DNA of 64,000 nt from NCBI RefSeq assembly GCF_023051105.1, contig NZ_JALKIL010000011.1:1-64000 (forward strand). Reading direction: 5' to 3'. A program made the translations under genes and the position numbers. Source of the stretch: Anaerobiospirillum sp. NML120449. GTDB taxonomy: Bacteria; Pseudomonadota; Gammaproteobacteria; Enterobacterales; Succinivibrionaceae. Positions 9,042 to 18,665 of the stretch are shown one piece after another. How positions within the stretch are numbered: the stretch's first letter is position 1; every line of letters starts with the position of its first letter. The notes under the pieces are model-generated. The model saw only the letters and a list, made by a program, of their open reading frames with translations. It was not told the DNA's origin and searched no databases.

Positions 9042-11426
9042 ATGACAAAACTCCTGATAATCGCAAACTCCATGATTGCTTAAACTCTCGGCATTTCCAT
9101 TCTGATGCACGTTGCTGCTTGCACCAGCCTGTCTTACGTTCTCTGTCTGGCTGAGGGATATTTGGGATAGAGGGATAGTCAGACAAAGGCCCCAAGTTGA
9201 TAAGTTGGAGTTAAATTTCATTCTCAATATTAATATAAGAAAATTTTTTCACAATCTTGTACGCACAATTTTGAGATCTGCATCACGAGTTGTGCATAAA
9301 GGCTCATTTATAAGCGGTTTGTGCTTGCAAGACGCGATAATTTTGTTCAAGCCCGTCTTTATGAGCTTTAACGCCATATATAAAGGCTTTGCAGACCAAT
9401 TTGGAGCAAAATTTCACAATTTCGACATGGGCTATCAGATGCAACTTTTTAGCAAAACACAAAAATGTGATCCGTTCTTATATCCATGGTTAATTCTGTA
9501 TAGTTTTCCTTAAAGGAGAAACTCCATGAATAAGCCCTGTCTGCGCAAAACAGCATACATTAGCTCTTATGTCGTCTGAATCATCTTGATTAGCTGTTAT
9601 CAATTTTTAAGCAAATGGTCATTATGGTGTAGTTCTCGCTCTGAAATAATCACTCCAACATCTGATAAAAAGCCTGAATATCACTCTCTTTGCTGTGCAG
9701 CAGACAGAAAAATCACCCTCACTTCAGGTGTTTTTCAGCCAGCATCACCCATAGTGAAATTTTTCTCCACCTCTTTTTCTCCGCTCCTGTCTATGCTTAT
9801 ACCTGCATGATGTGGTGCAGGACATTATGTTAATGGTCACGGGCATGCTGCATTTATAAGCCACTTTTCTGCTGTATTGAGCATTACCGCTATGCAGACA
9901 TAAGCTCTTCTGGCGTATGGCAGATCAGAAATTGCAGACAGCCTCAGTAACAGGACTGCAGGTACAGGCATGACGTCAAAGTATCCTAATGCAGCTTGCA
10001 TGTGCTGCTGTCTGGGCAAATCAGGTACAGAGAAATATATATGTATGACAGATGCTGGCCGTGGATTTCATCATCATGACTGCAGTCCGCCCTGGTACAG
10101 GCGCATATATGAGTGTAATGATGTCATATCGATCAGGATGCAGCCGACAGTATCGTGCTGACGGTCATGGCGCAGGCTTTGATGAAGCCACCTAATGTAA
10201 TGGGCAGGCTTTGAGGAAGCTGTTGACGGCCATGGCGCGAGTGGGGGGAAGGGGCTGACGGCCATGGCGCGGGCGGGAGGAGGGTACTGGCAGCATTTTC
10301 TGGCATGGCTGAATTCATGGCCATGCTGGGGCTGCAGTGACAGGCAGGCATGTGCTCTGTGCTTACTGAGAGCACTGAGTATTGATTGCAGTGACTGATG
10401 CGAACAAGTGTTCGCCATGGATGAAAAAACTGGTCTGTGCAGCGCATCAGGGGCTTGGATCCAGGGTTAATGGAGCTGTTTTTGGTAAAAAAGCCCGTTA
10501 TCAGGCCATTGTTGAGCCATGTTTACGTTTACATGGGCATATTGATGGCGAATTTTGCGTATTTTGCATAAAAATAAGTCTATAATTGATTAATCGTGCT
10601 TCATGCTGCTGTAGAAGTTTCAGATCCCATTGTGGCTGGACCAAAGGCGCGCGGCGCCATGCCTTATCTTTGAGGTCAGCTAAATGGGTGTGTGTTAGGG
10701 ATCTGACAGTATTGATGTCTGCTGTTACAGCGATATCAGATCCGTAATACCTTGGGATAAGTATCAACAGGACAGCGGCTTTTATATATGACAGTTAACG
10801 GGATATATTACTGTCTGAACGGAAGACATGATGTAAGGACAGAATACGGGCATGGACCTGACAGGTGCTGCTGTACAGGTTTTTGAGCTTTTGCTGTCCG
10901 AATTGATGAACACCGCTGGTGATGAGGCACAGCCCTTCTTTAAATTTGCTTGACTGTACAAATCTGGCCACGGACAGGGCCATAGTTTTCATATCGGAAC
11001 ACAGCTTTTCTTCCAGTGAATATCTGATGCATGCTGCCTGAGCCAGGCTTCATGCTGCTCGACAGGCGGCCAGGGATAATGCATCAGCAGCTGCGCATTC
11101 ACCTTGTCTGTGTCACGCTTTGTGCGATTGCCAAGAGCTTATATGAATCTCCCTCCGGGCCGCCTCACCAAAGTCACTACTTACTGCACATGATTTTCAT
11201 TCTGTACAGGCTGCTGCGTAACAGAGATACCAGAGCTGTCAGATGAATTTATGCAAGGTATGCCGTTTTCTGCCACTGCTGTATCGAGCAATGACAGCGT
11301 ACTCCGTATACAGATTATGCTGTTATGGCTCACAGTACATAATGAGCCCGATCAGGGGCTGGCACAGTTAAAAACGCTGAAATCAGGGCAGTAAGGCTGA
11401 GTTGAGGCCTGACTAAGGAATGAACC
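9042..11426. other. Long non-coding region between nanM and the RpiR regulator
   Basis: The 9230-9500 part is AT-rich and probably holds the nan promoter. Beyond it I see no gene with a credible ribosome binding site or recognisable product to 11426. Frames at 10501-10767 and 10795-10992 (minus) have no identifiable relatives. This is a strikingly long empty stretch for a bacterium and could contain decayed genes I cannot recognise. Confidence 0.55.
9272..9287 (-). promoter_or_regulatory. CRP-like site upstream of nanM
   Basis: TGAGA-N6-TCACG matches the CRP consensus TGTGA-N6-TCACA at 8 of 10 positions, in an AT-rich stretch. AT-rich sequence with possible -10 hexamers (TATATT around 9232-9237) follows on the minus strand. 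The nan operon of E. coli is CRP-dependent, so a catabolite-controlled promoter here is plausible, but it is read by eye only. Confidence 0.5.
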
Positions 11427-12320
11427 ATGGGCAAGTTGATTATCCCTAACAATATCAAAGGAAAGATTATCAGTACCCTCAGATCAATTGAGGAGGATCT
11501 GCCTATAGCTCTTAAGCGCCTGGCCCGCTTTATTCTCTCCAGTCCTGATGAGGTCATGGTTAAGAACGTAACCGAAATTGCCTCAGCTGCAGGTGTTGGT
11601 GAGGCAACTGTTATCCGTCTGGCAAAGGTGCTCAACTATCCAGGTTTCAAGGAGTTCCAGCTCGAGCTCATTAAGGAAATTGCAGGCAAGTCCCGCAATC
11701 AGGAGCAGATTCTTGACTCCAACATTGTCGATGGCGACAGTCATGAGGTTATAGCCAAAAAGCTCAAGCTGGCTATTTCCCGCTCACTGTCAGAGAACAT
11801 CATGAACCTTGATGAGAAGGTTCTTTACCCTGTTGCAGATGCTATTTTCAAGGCCCGTAAGGTATTCATTATAGGTGTGGGCAACTCCTGCCTGAGCGCA
11901 CTCTTTTTCAAGAACAAGCTGTGCCGTATCGGCATTGATGCCTATGCTGAGGCCATGAGCCACTTCATGTATACCTCCCTTGCCATGCTGGGCCCTGGTG
12001 ATGTGGTTATTGCCCTGTCTCAAAAAGGCGGCAGCTACGAAACCCTTAAGGCCTTTTCCATCGGTAAGAGCACCGGAGCTCTGGCTGTTGCCATTACCAA
12101 TAATCCTGTTGGCAAGATTACTGAAATGGCAGACTACGTCATTTTCAATGGTAATGAAGAGGGTGCCCTGCAGGGCGACAGTGCTGCAACCATGACAGCT
12201 CAAATCCATATCTGTGAACTGCTGTACACCATGGTGGTCTCCTTCAACCGTACCAAGGCTACCAAGACCAAGCAGCTGACTTTGCAGGCATTAAGCCGCG
12301 ACTTTGCCAAGCTGCGCTAA
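11427..12320 (+). CDS. RpiR/MurR-family transcriptional regulator, probable nan regulator
   Basis: Predicted 297 residues in two parts. The N-terminal helix-turn-helix at about 48-70 contains VTEIASAAGVGEATVIRLAKVLNYPGF, the RpiR signature region. A C-terminal SIS sugar-phosphate-binding domain spans about 145-285 and includes FIIGVGNSC and ALSQKGGSYET. RpiR-type NanR proteins regulate sialic acid genes in Vibrio with ManNAc-6-P as inducer. Position at the edge of the nan locus, pointing away from nanM, suggests the same job. An AAGGA lies upstream of ATG 11427. The 2.4-kb distance from nanM weakens the link. An alternative is a regulator of another amino sugar. Confidence 0.8.
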   Translation: MGKLIIPNNIKGKIISTLRSIEEDLPIALKRLARFILSSPDEVMVKNVTEIASAAGVGEATVIRLAKVLNYPGFKEFQLELIKEIAGKSRNQEQILDSNIVDGDSHEVIAKKLKLAISRSLSENIMNLDEKVLYPVADAIFKARKVFIIGVGNSCLSALFFKNKLCRIGIDAYAEAMSHFMYTSLAMLGPGDVVIALSQKGGSYETLKAFSIGKSTGALAVAITNNPVGKITEMADYVIFNGNEEGALQGDSAATMTAQIHICELLYTMVVSFNRTKATKTKQLTLQALSRDFAKLR

Positions 12321-12410
12321 TGCAGTCAGCGGCCGCCTCCGCTTAAGCCGATGCCGCCGCTGCTGTCGGCGGCAACAGCTTTATGCAGCTGAGCCGCAGG
12401 CTGTGACCTG

Positions 12411-12449
12411 AAAATGCAAAAACCCGCCTCCGGCGGGTTTTTGCATTTT
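12411..12449 (+). terminator. Very strong intrinsic terminator after the RpiR gene
   Basis: An 18-bp perfect stem (AAAATGCAAAAACCCGCC paired with its complement, loop TCC) with A-tract and T-tract built in, 90 bases after the stop. It would also work on the minus strand. Confidence 0.9.
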
Positions 12450-13055
12450 AGTTCATGATGCGACAGAGTTGAGGTGAGCTGAATAATCACAAAAATGGTG
12501 CCTGGTTCCATAGTCTGGGAGCGCTGATGGGCCTGTGTATGGGGATTTGTCCAGCAATGTGGCACTTTGGCTGTGCACGGGACTCACAAAAAATGGGCAG
12601 TTGTCTCAGCAGGGTATGATTATGCGGTAATATGTGCGTAAGTGTCTGTACTTTTTCAGTGCAGGGCATGCAGACACCTGGCTTTCTCCTCAGCCCGGTC
12701 TGCAGTGGCGGTTGCCGCAGATATCTGACATATGACATAAGTTTATTTCTGGTCGGTACAGGTTCCACAGGACTGTTACCATGAAGTTCAGCCTGCAGCT
12801 AAGGCTGCACCAGGGGCTGCACCTGAGGCTTGAGCTGATGCTTCAGCATGTCGCACAGCTCTTACCTGTCTAACTCCGTCATAATGTCAGTATGAAGCCT
12901 GCCGATCCACAGAATTTCGTGATTGTAAGGATGGGCATGCACTTTAGCGCTGGCATGTCACAGCCATACTTTAATGTGGGGGAGTCAGATCGTAATAACT
13001 GCCATATGGCTTCTGCCAGCTTACGGCGGCTGTTACGGTTGGAGTTTTGGGGCTT
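12450..13055. other. Gap before the orphan secreted protein
   Basis: No recognisable gene. Short frames on both strands lack ribosome binding sites. The promoter of the next gene presumably lies here but no clear -35/-10 pair stands out. Confidence 0.5.
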
Positions 13056-15497
13056 ATGGAAGAAAGCACTGTCAGGTATGACTCTGGAAAAATGTGTCAT
13101 TACGAGACTGCATCAAACATGATCGGTCCGTCAGTGCTGACCATTTTTTACCGCCTGACCTCAATAGTGCTGGTATTACGGGCCCTGTTCAGTTTTATTG
13201 TTGTCCTTCCTGCGGTGCGATTTATCCTTTCTGCCGCACTGCTGTTCCTTCCTTTTAGAAGTCATGCACTTCTCACTGAAATGTGGGAGGCTGGCCGTCT
13301 TGATTACTCCTATGGCGGAGCTGAAGTAGCCGCCTTTGTTAACACACGTGAACAGATCCAGCTTCAGGTAGTGCTGTGCTCACGCCAGCAGCCTTATGCC
13401 TACCGTCTGAGCGTGCTCCTGCCTCATGAACACAGTGCCTCAGGCATTATGCCGGTCAACCTGAATGTTGATGGCACAGTCACTCATGTCTATGCCGAGG
13501 TCCAGGGCAATTCTCTTGAATTTCAGGTAGGTGCCAACTTCCTGATTACTCTGCCTGACAGTCCTAATTTCGAAATGGAATTTACCAGGGATGACGCTCT
13601 TTTTCTCAAGATTCCCCAGGTTATTTCCTTTTCCATGAGCAATGCCAACCTGGTTTTAAGCGAGGTGGCCCGCTCATGTGTAACTCTCAGCAATGAGCAT
13701 AATTTCAGCAGCAACCAGCAGCTGCTGTCCGGTATTTTATGGCCACGCCATGGCTTTAACCGCCATCATGATTCTGAAGTCGACAGGCGCGCTGTTATCT
13801 CGGGCAATATGAAGCCCTCTACAGGCAAGGCTGATAATGTCATTGCCAGCGCCTCACCTTCCGGCAGCTCCTCTGACTCCTCAGCCTCCACAGGATCAAA
13901 GCCACATAACAATGGCGCTGACGCGGCCGGAGCCGCTACAGCTGCAGGAGTCTCAGCTGGCACGGCAGCCGGATCCGAAGCCGGCGCAGCCCAGTCTGCA
14001 GCTGCCTCTGGTCAGGGCGCGGCCGAAGCTGTAAAAGCCGGCAGGGCAGAGAGCATGGGCGGCCGGGACCATCCGGTAAGTGTTGCTCAGCGCGGCAGTG
14101 CCGGAGGGGGCAGCAGCAGCGATGATGATGATGATGAGACCTATCGCGATATTGACAGTCTGTGTCTGCGCTACAACTATGAAAGCAAGATTGAGCGCCC
14201 TGTAGTTAACGGCCTCGTAAGCTCTATTGACTCAGTAAATGAGATGCCGCTGTTTGTGCTTACAGACAAGTGCCGTGCGGCTCTTGATGACATTTATGAG
14301 GCTCATGGCAAACAGGCTCTGTCATTCCTGCCTGAGTTTTTCAAGGATCCTACCGGTCACTATCAGCGCTATGTCATGCTGTGGAATAACGTGCTGCTTG
14401 ATACCTCTCGTATGGATTTCAAGCATCCTGACCGTCATCTTGATGATTTTGACTACTACCTGACACTGTTCTCGCTCTTTTCTGATACCCGCATCCGTCA
14501 GTATCCTCAGAGCTATTACGACATTCTCAAGCTCAAGGAAGATCCGTCCACCTTCCTTTACACCATGGACAACCGCTATGAGCTCGAGACGGTCAAGTAT
14601 GCTTCAGTGCTGTCACGCCGCCTGACCGGTTTTCTTTCCCCGCAGCAAAATGCCTCTGAGGCTATTAGTGCCTGGCATAATTTCTACCAGGAATTAAGCA
14701 GCGCTCTGCCGCCAATCAGCAAAGCCCAGGCTATAAGACCGGTACTGTACCGTCAGATGCTGATGCGTATATGGCGTCTGGCCGGATATCCTGAGTCACT
14801 GCATCTGAGACCCAAGTATGCCTTTGTTCAGGGTACCAATGGCAAGACAACCACCCGAGAGCCGCTTGAAGCACGCTGCTCGGTATTTGAAGGCTCCAAT
14901 GGTGATCAGTTCTTCTTTGCCAGCAGTGACTGTGTGCGCAGTATCAGTACTGATTTGCGCAATCTGGGCATGATTAATCAGGAGTATCAGGAAGTTCTCA
15001 ATAACTGGGATCGTTTTGCCCGTGAGTGGACAGCATCGGTTTTCTACAGTGATGATGCTCAGGATGCTGTAGGTGAGCATCTGCGCTCAGGATTTGCTCT
15101 TACCATGCTTTCGCTTTACAAAAATTATGGTTTTGGAGATTACTTCCTGCTGCGCAAATGCATCTCCAGCCGTGACAGCGATATCTGCGCCTATGAGGCC
15201 AATACCTATTATGAAAGCTACTACAGCGACCTGCGCAAAACAGTAGCTTCCATTGCCTCTGTTTCCAGTCAGGATGCCAGGGAGCTCAAGCGTCTCAATG
15301 ACCTGTGGGTCAAGTATTACGAAAGCCTCAAAACTTATACCCGCAATCTGGCTCAGCGCAACAAAATACCTCTGTGGCGTGCCGCCTTTGTTCAGGGTGT
15401 GGCTGTGACCTCCCAGTCTGAGGCCATACTGAATTCCCTGTACTTCAGTCAGGCCTTTGCCGGCAGCCGCTCATCCCTGCCTACAGATGACTTCTGA
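13056..15497 (+). CDS. Large exported or membrane-anchored protein of unknown function
   Basis: About 813 residues; I do not recognise the family. ATG 13056 has GGAG 11 bases upstream. ATG 13119 (MIGPSVLTIF), lacking a Shine-Dalgarno, would place the hydrophobic segment at the very N-terminus and is a real alternative. Residues about 22-70 are strongly hydrophobic, ending PFRSHA, like a long signal peptide or anchor. A domain of about 180 residues rich in beta pattern follows (LDYSYGGAEVAAFVN to VARSC). A low-complexity Ser/Ala/Gly linker at about 250-350 with a DDDDDE run separates it from a helical C-terminal domain of about 450 residues with many Tyr, Trp and Arg. Cysteines are scattered in both domains and could form disulfides, fitting an exported protein. 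It is alone on its strand, followed by a gap. Confidence 0.75.
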   Translation: MEESTVRYDSGKMCHYETASNMIGPSVLTIFYRLTSIVLVLRALFSFIVVLPAVRFILSAALLFLPFRSHALLTEMWEAGRLDYSYGGAEVAAFVNTREQIQLQVVLCSRQQPYAYRLSVLLPHEHSASGIMPVNLNVDGTVTHVYAEVQGNSLEFQVGANFLITLPDSPNFEMEFTRDDALFLKIPQVISFSMSNANLVLSEVARSCVTLSNEHNFSSNQQLLSGILWPRHGFNRHHDSEVDRRAVISGNMKPSTGKADNVIASASPSGSSSDSSASTGSKPHNNGADAAGAATAAGVSAGTAAGSEAGAAQSAAASGQGAAEAVKAGRAESMGGRDHPVSVAQRGSAGGGSSSDDDDDETYRDIDSLCLRYNYESKIERPVVNGLVSSIDSVNEMPLFVLTDKCRAALDDIYEAHGKQALSFLPEFFKDPTGHYQRYVMLWNNVLLDTSRMDFKHPDRHLDDFDYYLTLFSLFSDTRIRQYPQSYYDILKLKEDPSTFLYTMDNRYELETVKYASVLSRRLTGFLSPQQNASEAISAWHNFYQELSSALPPISKAQAIRPVLYRQMLMRIWRLAGYPESLHLRPKYAFVQGTNGKTTTREPLEARCSVFEGSNGDQFFFASSDCVRSISTDLRNLGMINQEYQEVLNNWDRFAREWTASVFYSDDAQDAVGEHLRSGFALTMLSLYKNYGFGDYFLLRKCISSRDSDICAYEANTYYESYYSDLRKTVASIASVSSQDARELKRLNDLWVKYYESLKTYTRNLAQRNKIPLWRAAFVQGVAVTSQSEAILNSLYFSQAFAGSRSSLPTDDF

Positions 15498-15552
15498 TAC
15501 CCAGGTTTTCCGGACATCAGTCTTTCCAGCATCATTTTTTCCAACATCAGTC

Positions 15553-15600
15553 CTTCCCGGCACATAGCAGTCCTGCCTTCCCGGCACATAGCTGTCCTGC
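15553..15600. repeat. 24-bp direct repeat, two copies
   Basis: CTTCCCGGCACATAGC, then a tail differing at one base, repeats at an offset of 24 bases (15553 and 15577). Flanking sequence (CAGTCTTTCCAGCATC, CTGCCGGGCAG) looks like decayed extra units. Confidence 0.8.
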
Positions 15601-15999
15601 CTGCCGGGCAGCCAGGCTCTCCTGGCTCCGTTATTGTCACCCCATTGTCTGTTTTTCTGATCCCCAGTCTTACTGGCCCGTGACTACAGTATTGTCTGGC
15701 CTGTGCATACTGCACTCTGGCTTTGTGTTAATAACATCTGACCTGCAGTGATGCCCTCCAGGCATTGCTGTGATTGCAGCCTCCTTGCGGGCTCGCTTGC
15801 AGCAGTCATCATTTGATCAGGATCAGGTGACCTTACTGGTATGGCACAGGAGTCGCCTTTTAAATCTGCTCATGGAGTACTTGTAAGCGCCTGGTAAAGC
15901 TCAACAGCTCAACAGAGCTTATGGCAGTAAGTTACGTTATCCGAATGTTGAGTTCAAAGGCGTAACTTCAGGTGTGAGCGCTTTATGCAGCATGACATT

Positions 16000-16470
16000 G
16001 AATGCAGCATGGACCGAAGCTGTGAAAAGGTCAGTCGCTGGAGCGGGGGAAAGGAACAGGGGCTGGGGAAGGATATGGAACAGTGAAAAGGACAGAGCCT
16101 TAAGCAGGTATAAGGGCTGTGAATAAAAAGGTATAAGGAAATGGTCTTGTGGCTGGAGGGTAGCCGTGGAGCAGGTATCTGTCTGTGGAGGTTGTTTTAG
16201 GAAGGAGAGGAGGACTCTCCTACACATAATATATCAGAGGTCATTATACCCCATGACTGCACATTTAATGAAATATCTGGAGCCGCTCTCTTTTGAGAGC
16301 AGGATGGAGGTACAGGAGAGCAACATCCTGTACTCCAGCCGCTCTGTTCCATCCGTTCAGTCATGGCGTCTGCCACCTCATTGCCCGCCTTGAAAAAACT
16401 TCCCGTCCAGCAGCATTCAAGAGCCTCCACTAAGTCAGGACAGCTGTGTCCTGACAGAGGAGGCTTTGTC
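16000..16470 (+). ncRNA. Candidate CsrB/RsmZ-like regulatory RNA (GGA-rich hairpins)
   Basis: About 20 GGA triplets occur on the + strand in roughly 470 bases, far fewer on the other strand. Several sit in or next to hairpins: a 7-bp stem at 16203-16221 with GAGGA in the loop; GCTCTC/GAGAGC at 16285-16300; a bulged stem at 16306-16336 (GGAG, TACAGGA with their complements); and a two-step hairpin at 16422-16465 (AGCCTCC/GGAGGCT enclosing GTCAGGACA/TGTCCTGAC). CsrB-family RNAs sequester CsrA through GGA motifs in hairpin loops, and length 350-450 is usual. A TGTAAG half-site at 15882-15887 resembles half of a UvrY/GacA box. No clear promoter was found, and the T-run after the last hairpin is poor; the strong terminator at 16645 could be the real end. 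Boundaries are approximate. Confidence 0.35.
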
Positions 16471-16644
16471 GTCTTTGAGCAGTTCAACTTATCAGACCTG
16501 CGTTTTCTGCTCATCCTGTGACAAGGGCTCACAGTGCTGTGTCATATAGAGCATGACCCTGGTTATTGGGCATATTGGAGCCATGAGGCTGAACATGATG
16601 CTGAGCCCAGGCCCTGGTTTATGATTGCCCGTACTGTCATAAGG

Positions 16645-16688
16645 AAAAACAAAGAGCATACTGAAAAATCAGCATGCTCTTTGTTTTT
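16645..16688 (+). terminator. Bidirectional terminator before the galM end
   Basis: Arms AAAACAAAGAGCAT and ATGCTCTTTGTTTT with an inner CTGA/TCAG extension. It lies about 110 bases past the galM stop (minus strand) and could also end a + strand RNA from 16000. Confidence 0.9.
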
Positions 16689-16797
16689 ATGAGGATAACA
16701 CCTGATAGCCACACTCACAGGACAGGTGTCCTGCAGGGCATTGCCGGGCAGCGGTTCATGGACTGCAAGTCTGACCTGCCCAGGTCTCAGAGGCAGC

Positions 16798-17868
16798 TTA
16801 GATAGCGGTGAACTTGTAGGTGATAAAGCGCTTTAAAGGCTGCTCAGGGGTAACTGGAGGATTTAAGGCTCTGAAAGCTTCCAGATGTGGAGCATCAGGG
16901 TAGTATTCAGGCTCGAGAGCAAAACCTTCCCATGGGCCGTATGGTTTACCGGTGTCACGGGCAATGGCAATTTCAGGAGTGCCCTGGTTGATAGCATTGC
17001 CTGAATAGAACTGAATAGCAGGGTAGTCAGTAAAGACCTCGAGCTTTACCTGAGTGCCATCGATCTTCTCACCGGTAATGGTGGCGCAAGGCACGGAAGC
17101 ATTGCCGCCATCACGGATAAGGAAAGCATGGTCGTAGCCGTTGGTGTACTTCATGTTTTCATCACCTTCAAAGTCAGCAGGGCTGTCGGCCAGCTTCTTT
17201 GGAGAGGTGAAGTTGAAGTTGTCAGTTCTGTCGGTACGGGCAGTTGACCTGTAGACCTTGCCTGTTGGAATGGCACGGGAATCAATAACCAGAATTTCCT
17301 CGGAGTTGAACTGGGCAACATGGCCAAGAACTGAGCTCTGATGACCATTGAGGTTGAAGTAGGAGTGGTTGGTAATACAGGCCGGGCATTCGTGATCACA
17401 GGTACCCAGATAATCCATTCTCAGAGCGCCGTCATCACCAAGACTGTAGCTGACAGTGAGATCAAAGTTGCCTGGAAAACCCTCATCGCCATCAGGGGAG
17501 TGATGCTTTAATACCACAGTTGAGGAAGTTGAGCTTTCAACCACAAAGCGGCACTTGTCAAAGCCCACCTCACCGCCGTGGAGAACTACGTCCTTGCCAC
17601 CACCTACAGTAAAGGTCTTACCTGCAGCAGTAAAGGTGCCCTTGTCGATGCGGTTGGCATAGCGGCCGATGGTAGCTCCCATATAGCAGTTCTGTCTGTG
17701 GTAGTCCTCAGGACGGGCAGGACCGATGAGCATTTCGCGCTTGCTGCCACCTGCAACAGGAACCTTTATGGAGTGAATGGTTGCACCCCAGTCCATAATG
17801 GTTACCTCCATGCCGGAGGCATTGGTCAGAGTAAAGAGCTTTGGATTTTGTGGGAAGATATCGCTCAT
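16798..17868 (-). CDS. galM: Aldose 1-epimerase (galactose mutarotase)
   Basis: Predicted 356 residues. GalM interconverts alpha and beta anomers of galactose and glucose in the cytoplasm. Visible are MDWGATI near the start, GATIGRYANRID (about 80-91), NHSYFNLNGH carrying the catalytic histidine, and FALEPEYYPDAPH carrying the catalytic glutamate region. The frame extends upstream, but ATG 17868 has AGGA 6 bases before it and matches the family N-terminus. No other gal genes are adjacent, and an isolated galM is common. Confidence 0.93.
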   Translation of the reverse strand: MSDIFPQNPKLFTLTNASGMEVTIMDWGATIHSIKVPVAGGSKREMLIGPARPEDYHRQNCYMGATIGRYANRIDKGTFTAAGKTFTVGGGKDVVLHGGEVGFDKCRFVVESSTSSTVVLKHHSPDGDEGFPGNFDLTVSYSLGDDGALRMDYLGTCDHECPACITNHSYFNLNGHQSSVLGHVAQFNSEEILVIDSRAIPTGKVYRSTARTDRTDNFNFTSPKKLADSPADFEGDENMKYTNGYDHAFLIRDGGNASVPCATITGEKIDGTQVKLEVFTDYPAIQFYSGNAINQGTPEIAIARDTGKPYGPWEGFALEPEYYPDAPHLEAFRALNPPVTPEQPLKRFITYKFTAI

Positions 17869-18634
17869 AGTAATCCTAATAACAGTTGGGAGGAACAGGG
17901 GCGGGCGCTGCACATGCAGCACGGATAAACTGGGCACTTTACATGTTATTACTGCAGCGGCCATACACGACTTTGCCTGAGGCCTGTCAGGTCCTAACAG
18001 CTGTGTCATGCGCCTGGCAGGTGCTGGCAGAAGCGGGTGTGGCGGACTGAATTGCTGCCGCTGCATCAGCGTCTTTTGGGTTCTGCTGTCCTGGACAGGG
18101 CAAGTTGCAGCAGGCGGGCCATGGCATAGCAGGCAGCAGACACCCCGAGTGCAGCGGACAGCCGGAGGGCAGCGGCCAGCCCGAAGTCAGCAGCCAGACG
18201 AAGGACAGCAGACAGCCGGAGTTGTCATGTGTTCAGCCGCCGCCGCGATATGGCCTGAGTTTCGTAAAGCCGTGCAGACGGCTTGTGCTGCTGAAAAGTC
18301 AGGCATGTAGTGCCAGCTGATATTTTATATCGAAAAGGGCGCAAGGGCCATTTTCCTGAGATTTGCGGCCGGTATATCCAGGCCTGTCATACCACTTAGG
18401 CTTTTACCCCAGGTGCTCTTGCGTGCAATGGCACATTATGAATCTTGCGTCAGTGCAGTTGCAATGGATGCATGCCGTTATGCTGATCCGGGGGCACGCC
18501 CACGGGATAATAATGTGATAAAGCCCGATATGTGGACCTGTCTGAGGGTATGCAGCCATAGGGGGAGACCGTGCTTTGTGCCTTTGTGCGGGCATGTGCA
18601 TATGCGTCAGCAAGGGTATGAAATTCGTGAATTA

Positions 18635-18665
18635 TTGCTGAAATTCTGATCTAACTATGTATAAT
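18635..18665 (+). promoter_or_regulatory. Sigma-70-like promoter for a candidate small RNA
   Basis: A perfect TATAAT at 18660-18665 is preceded by TTGCTG at 18635-18640. The 19-base spacing is longer than optimal. It is followed at once by a row of hairpins ending in a terminator, with no open frame. Confidence 0.45.

Larger units (their letters stand above)
15498..16797. other. Gap between the orphan gene and galM
   Basis: No protein gene recognised in 1.3 kb. The interval holds a 24-bp direct repeat, the GGA-rich hairpin region at 16000-16470 and a strong terminator at 16645-16688, each listed separately. Confidence 0.6.

Noticed and set aside
14830-14870. P-loop-like GTNGKTTT in the orphan protein
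   Set aside because: Resembles the Mur ligase ATP loop, but the surroundings do not fit a Mur ligase and the protein appears exported, where ATP is absent.
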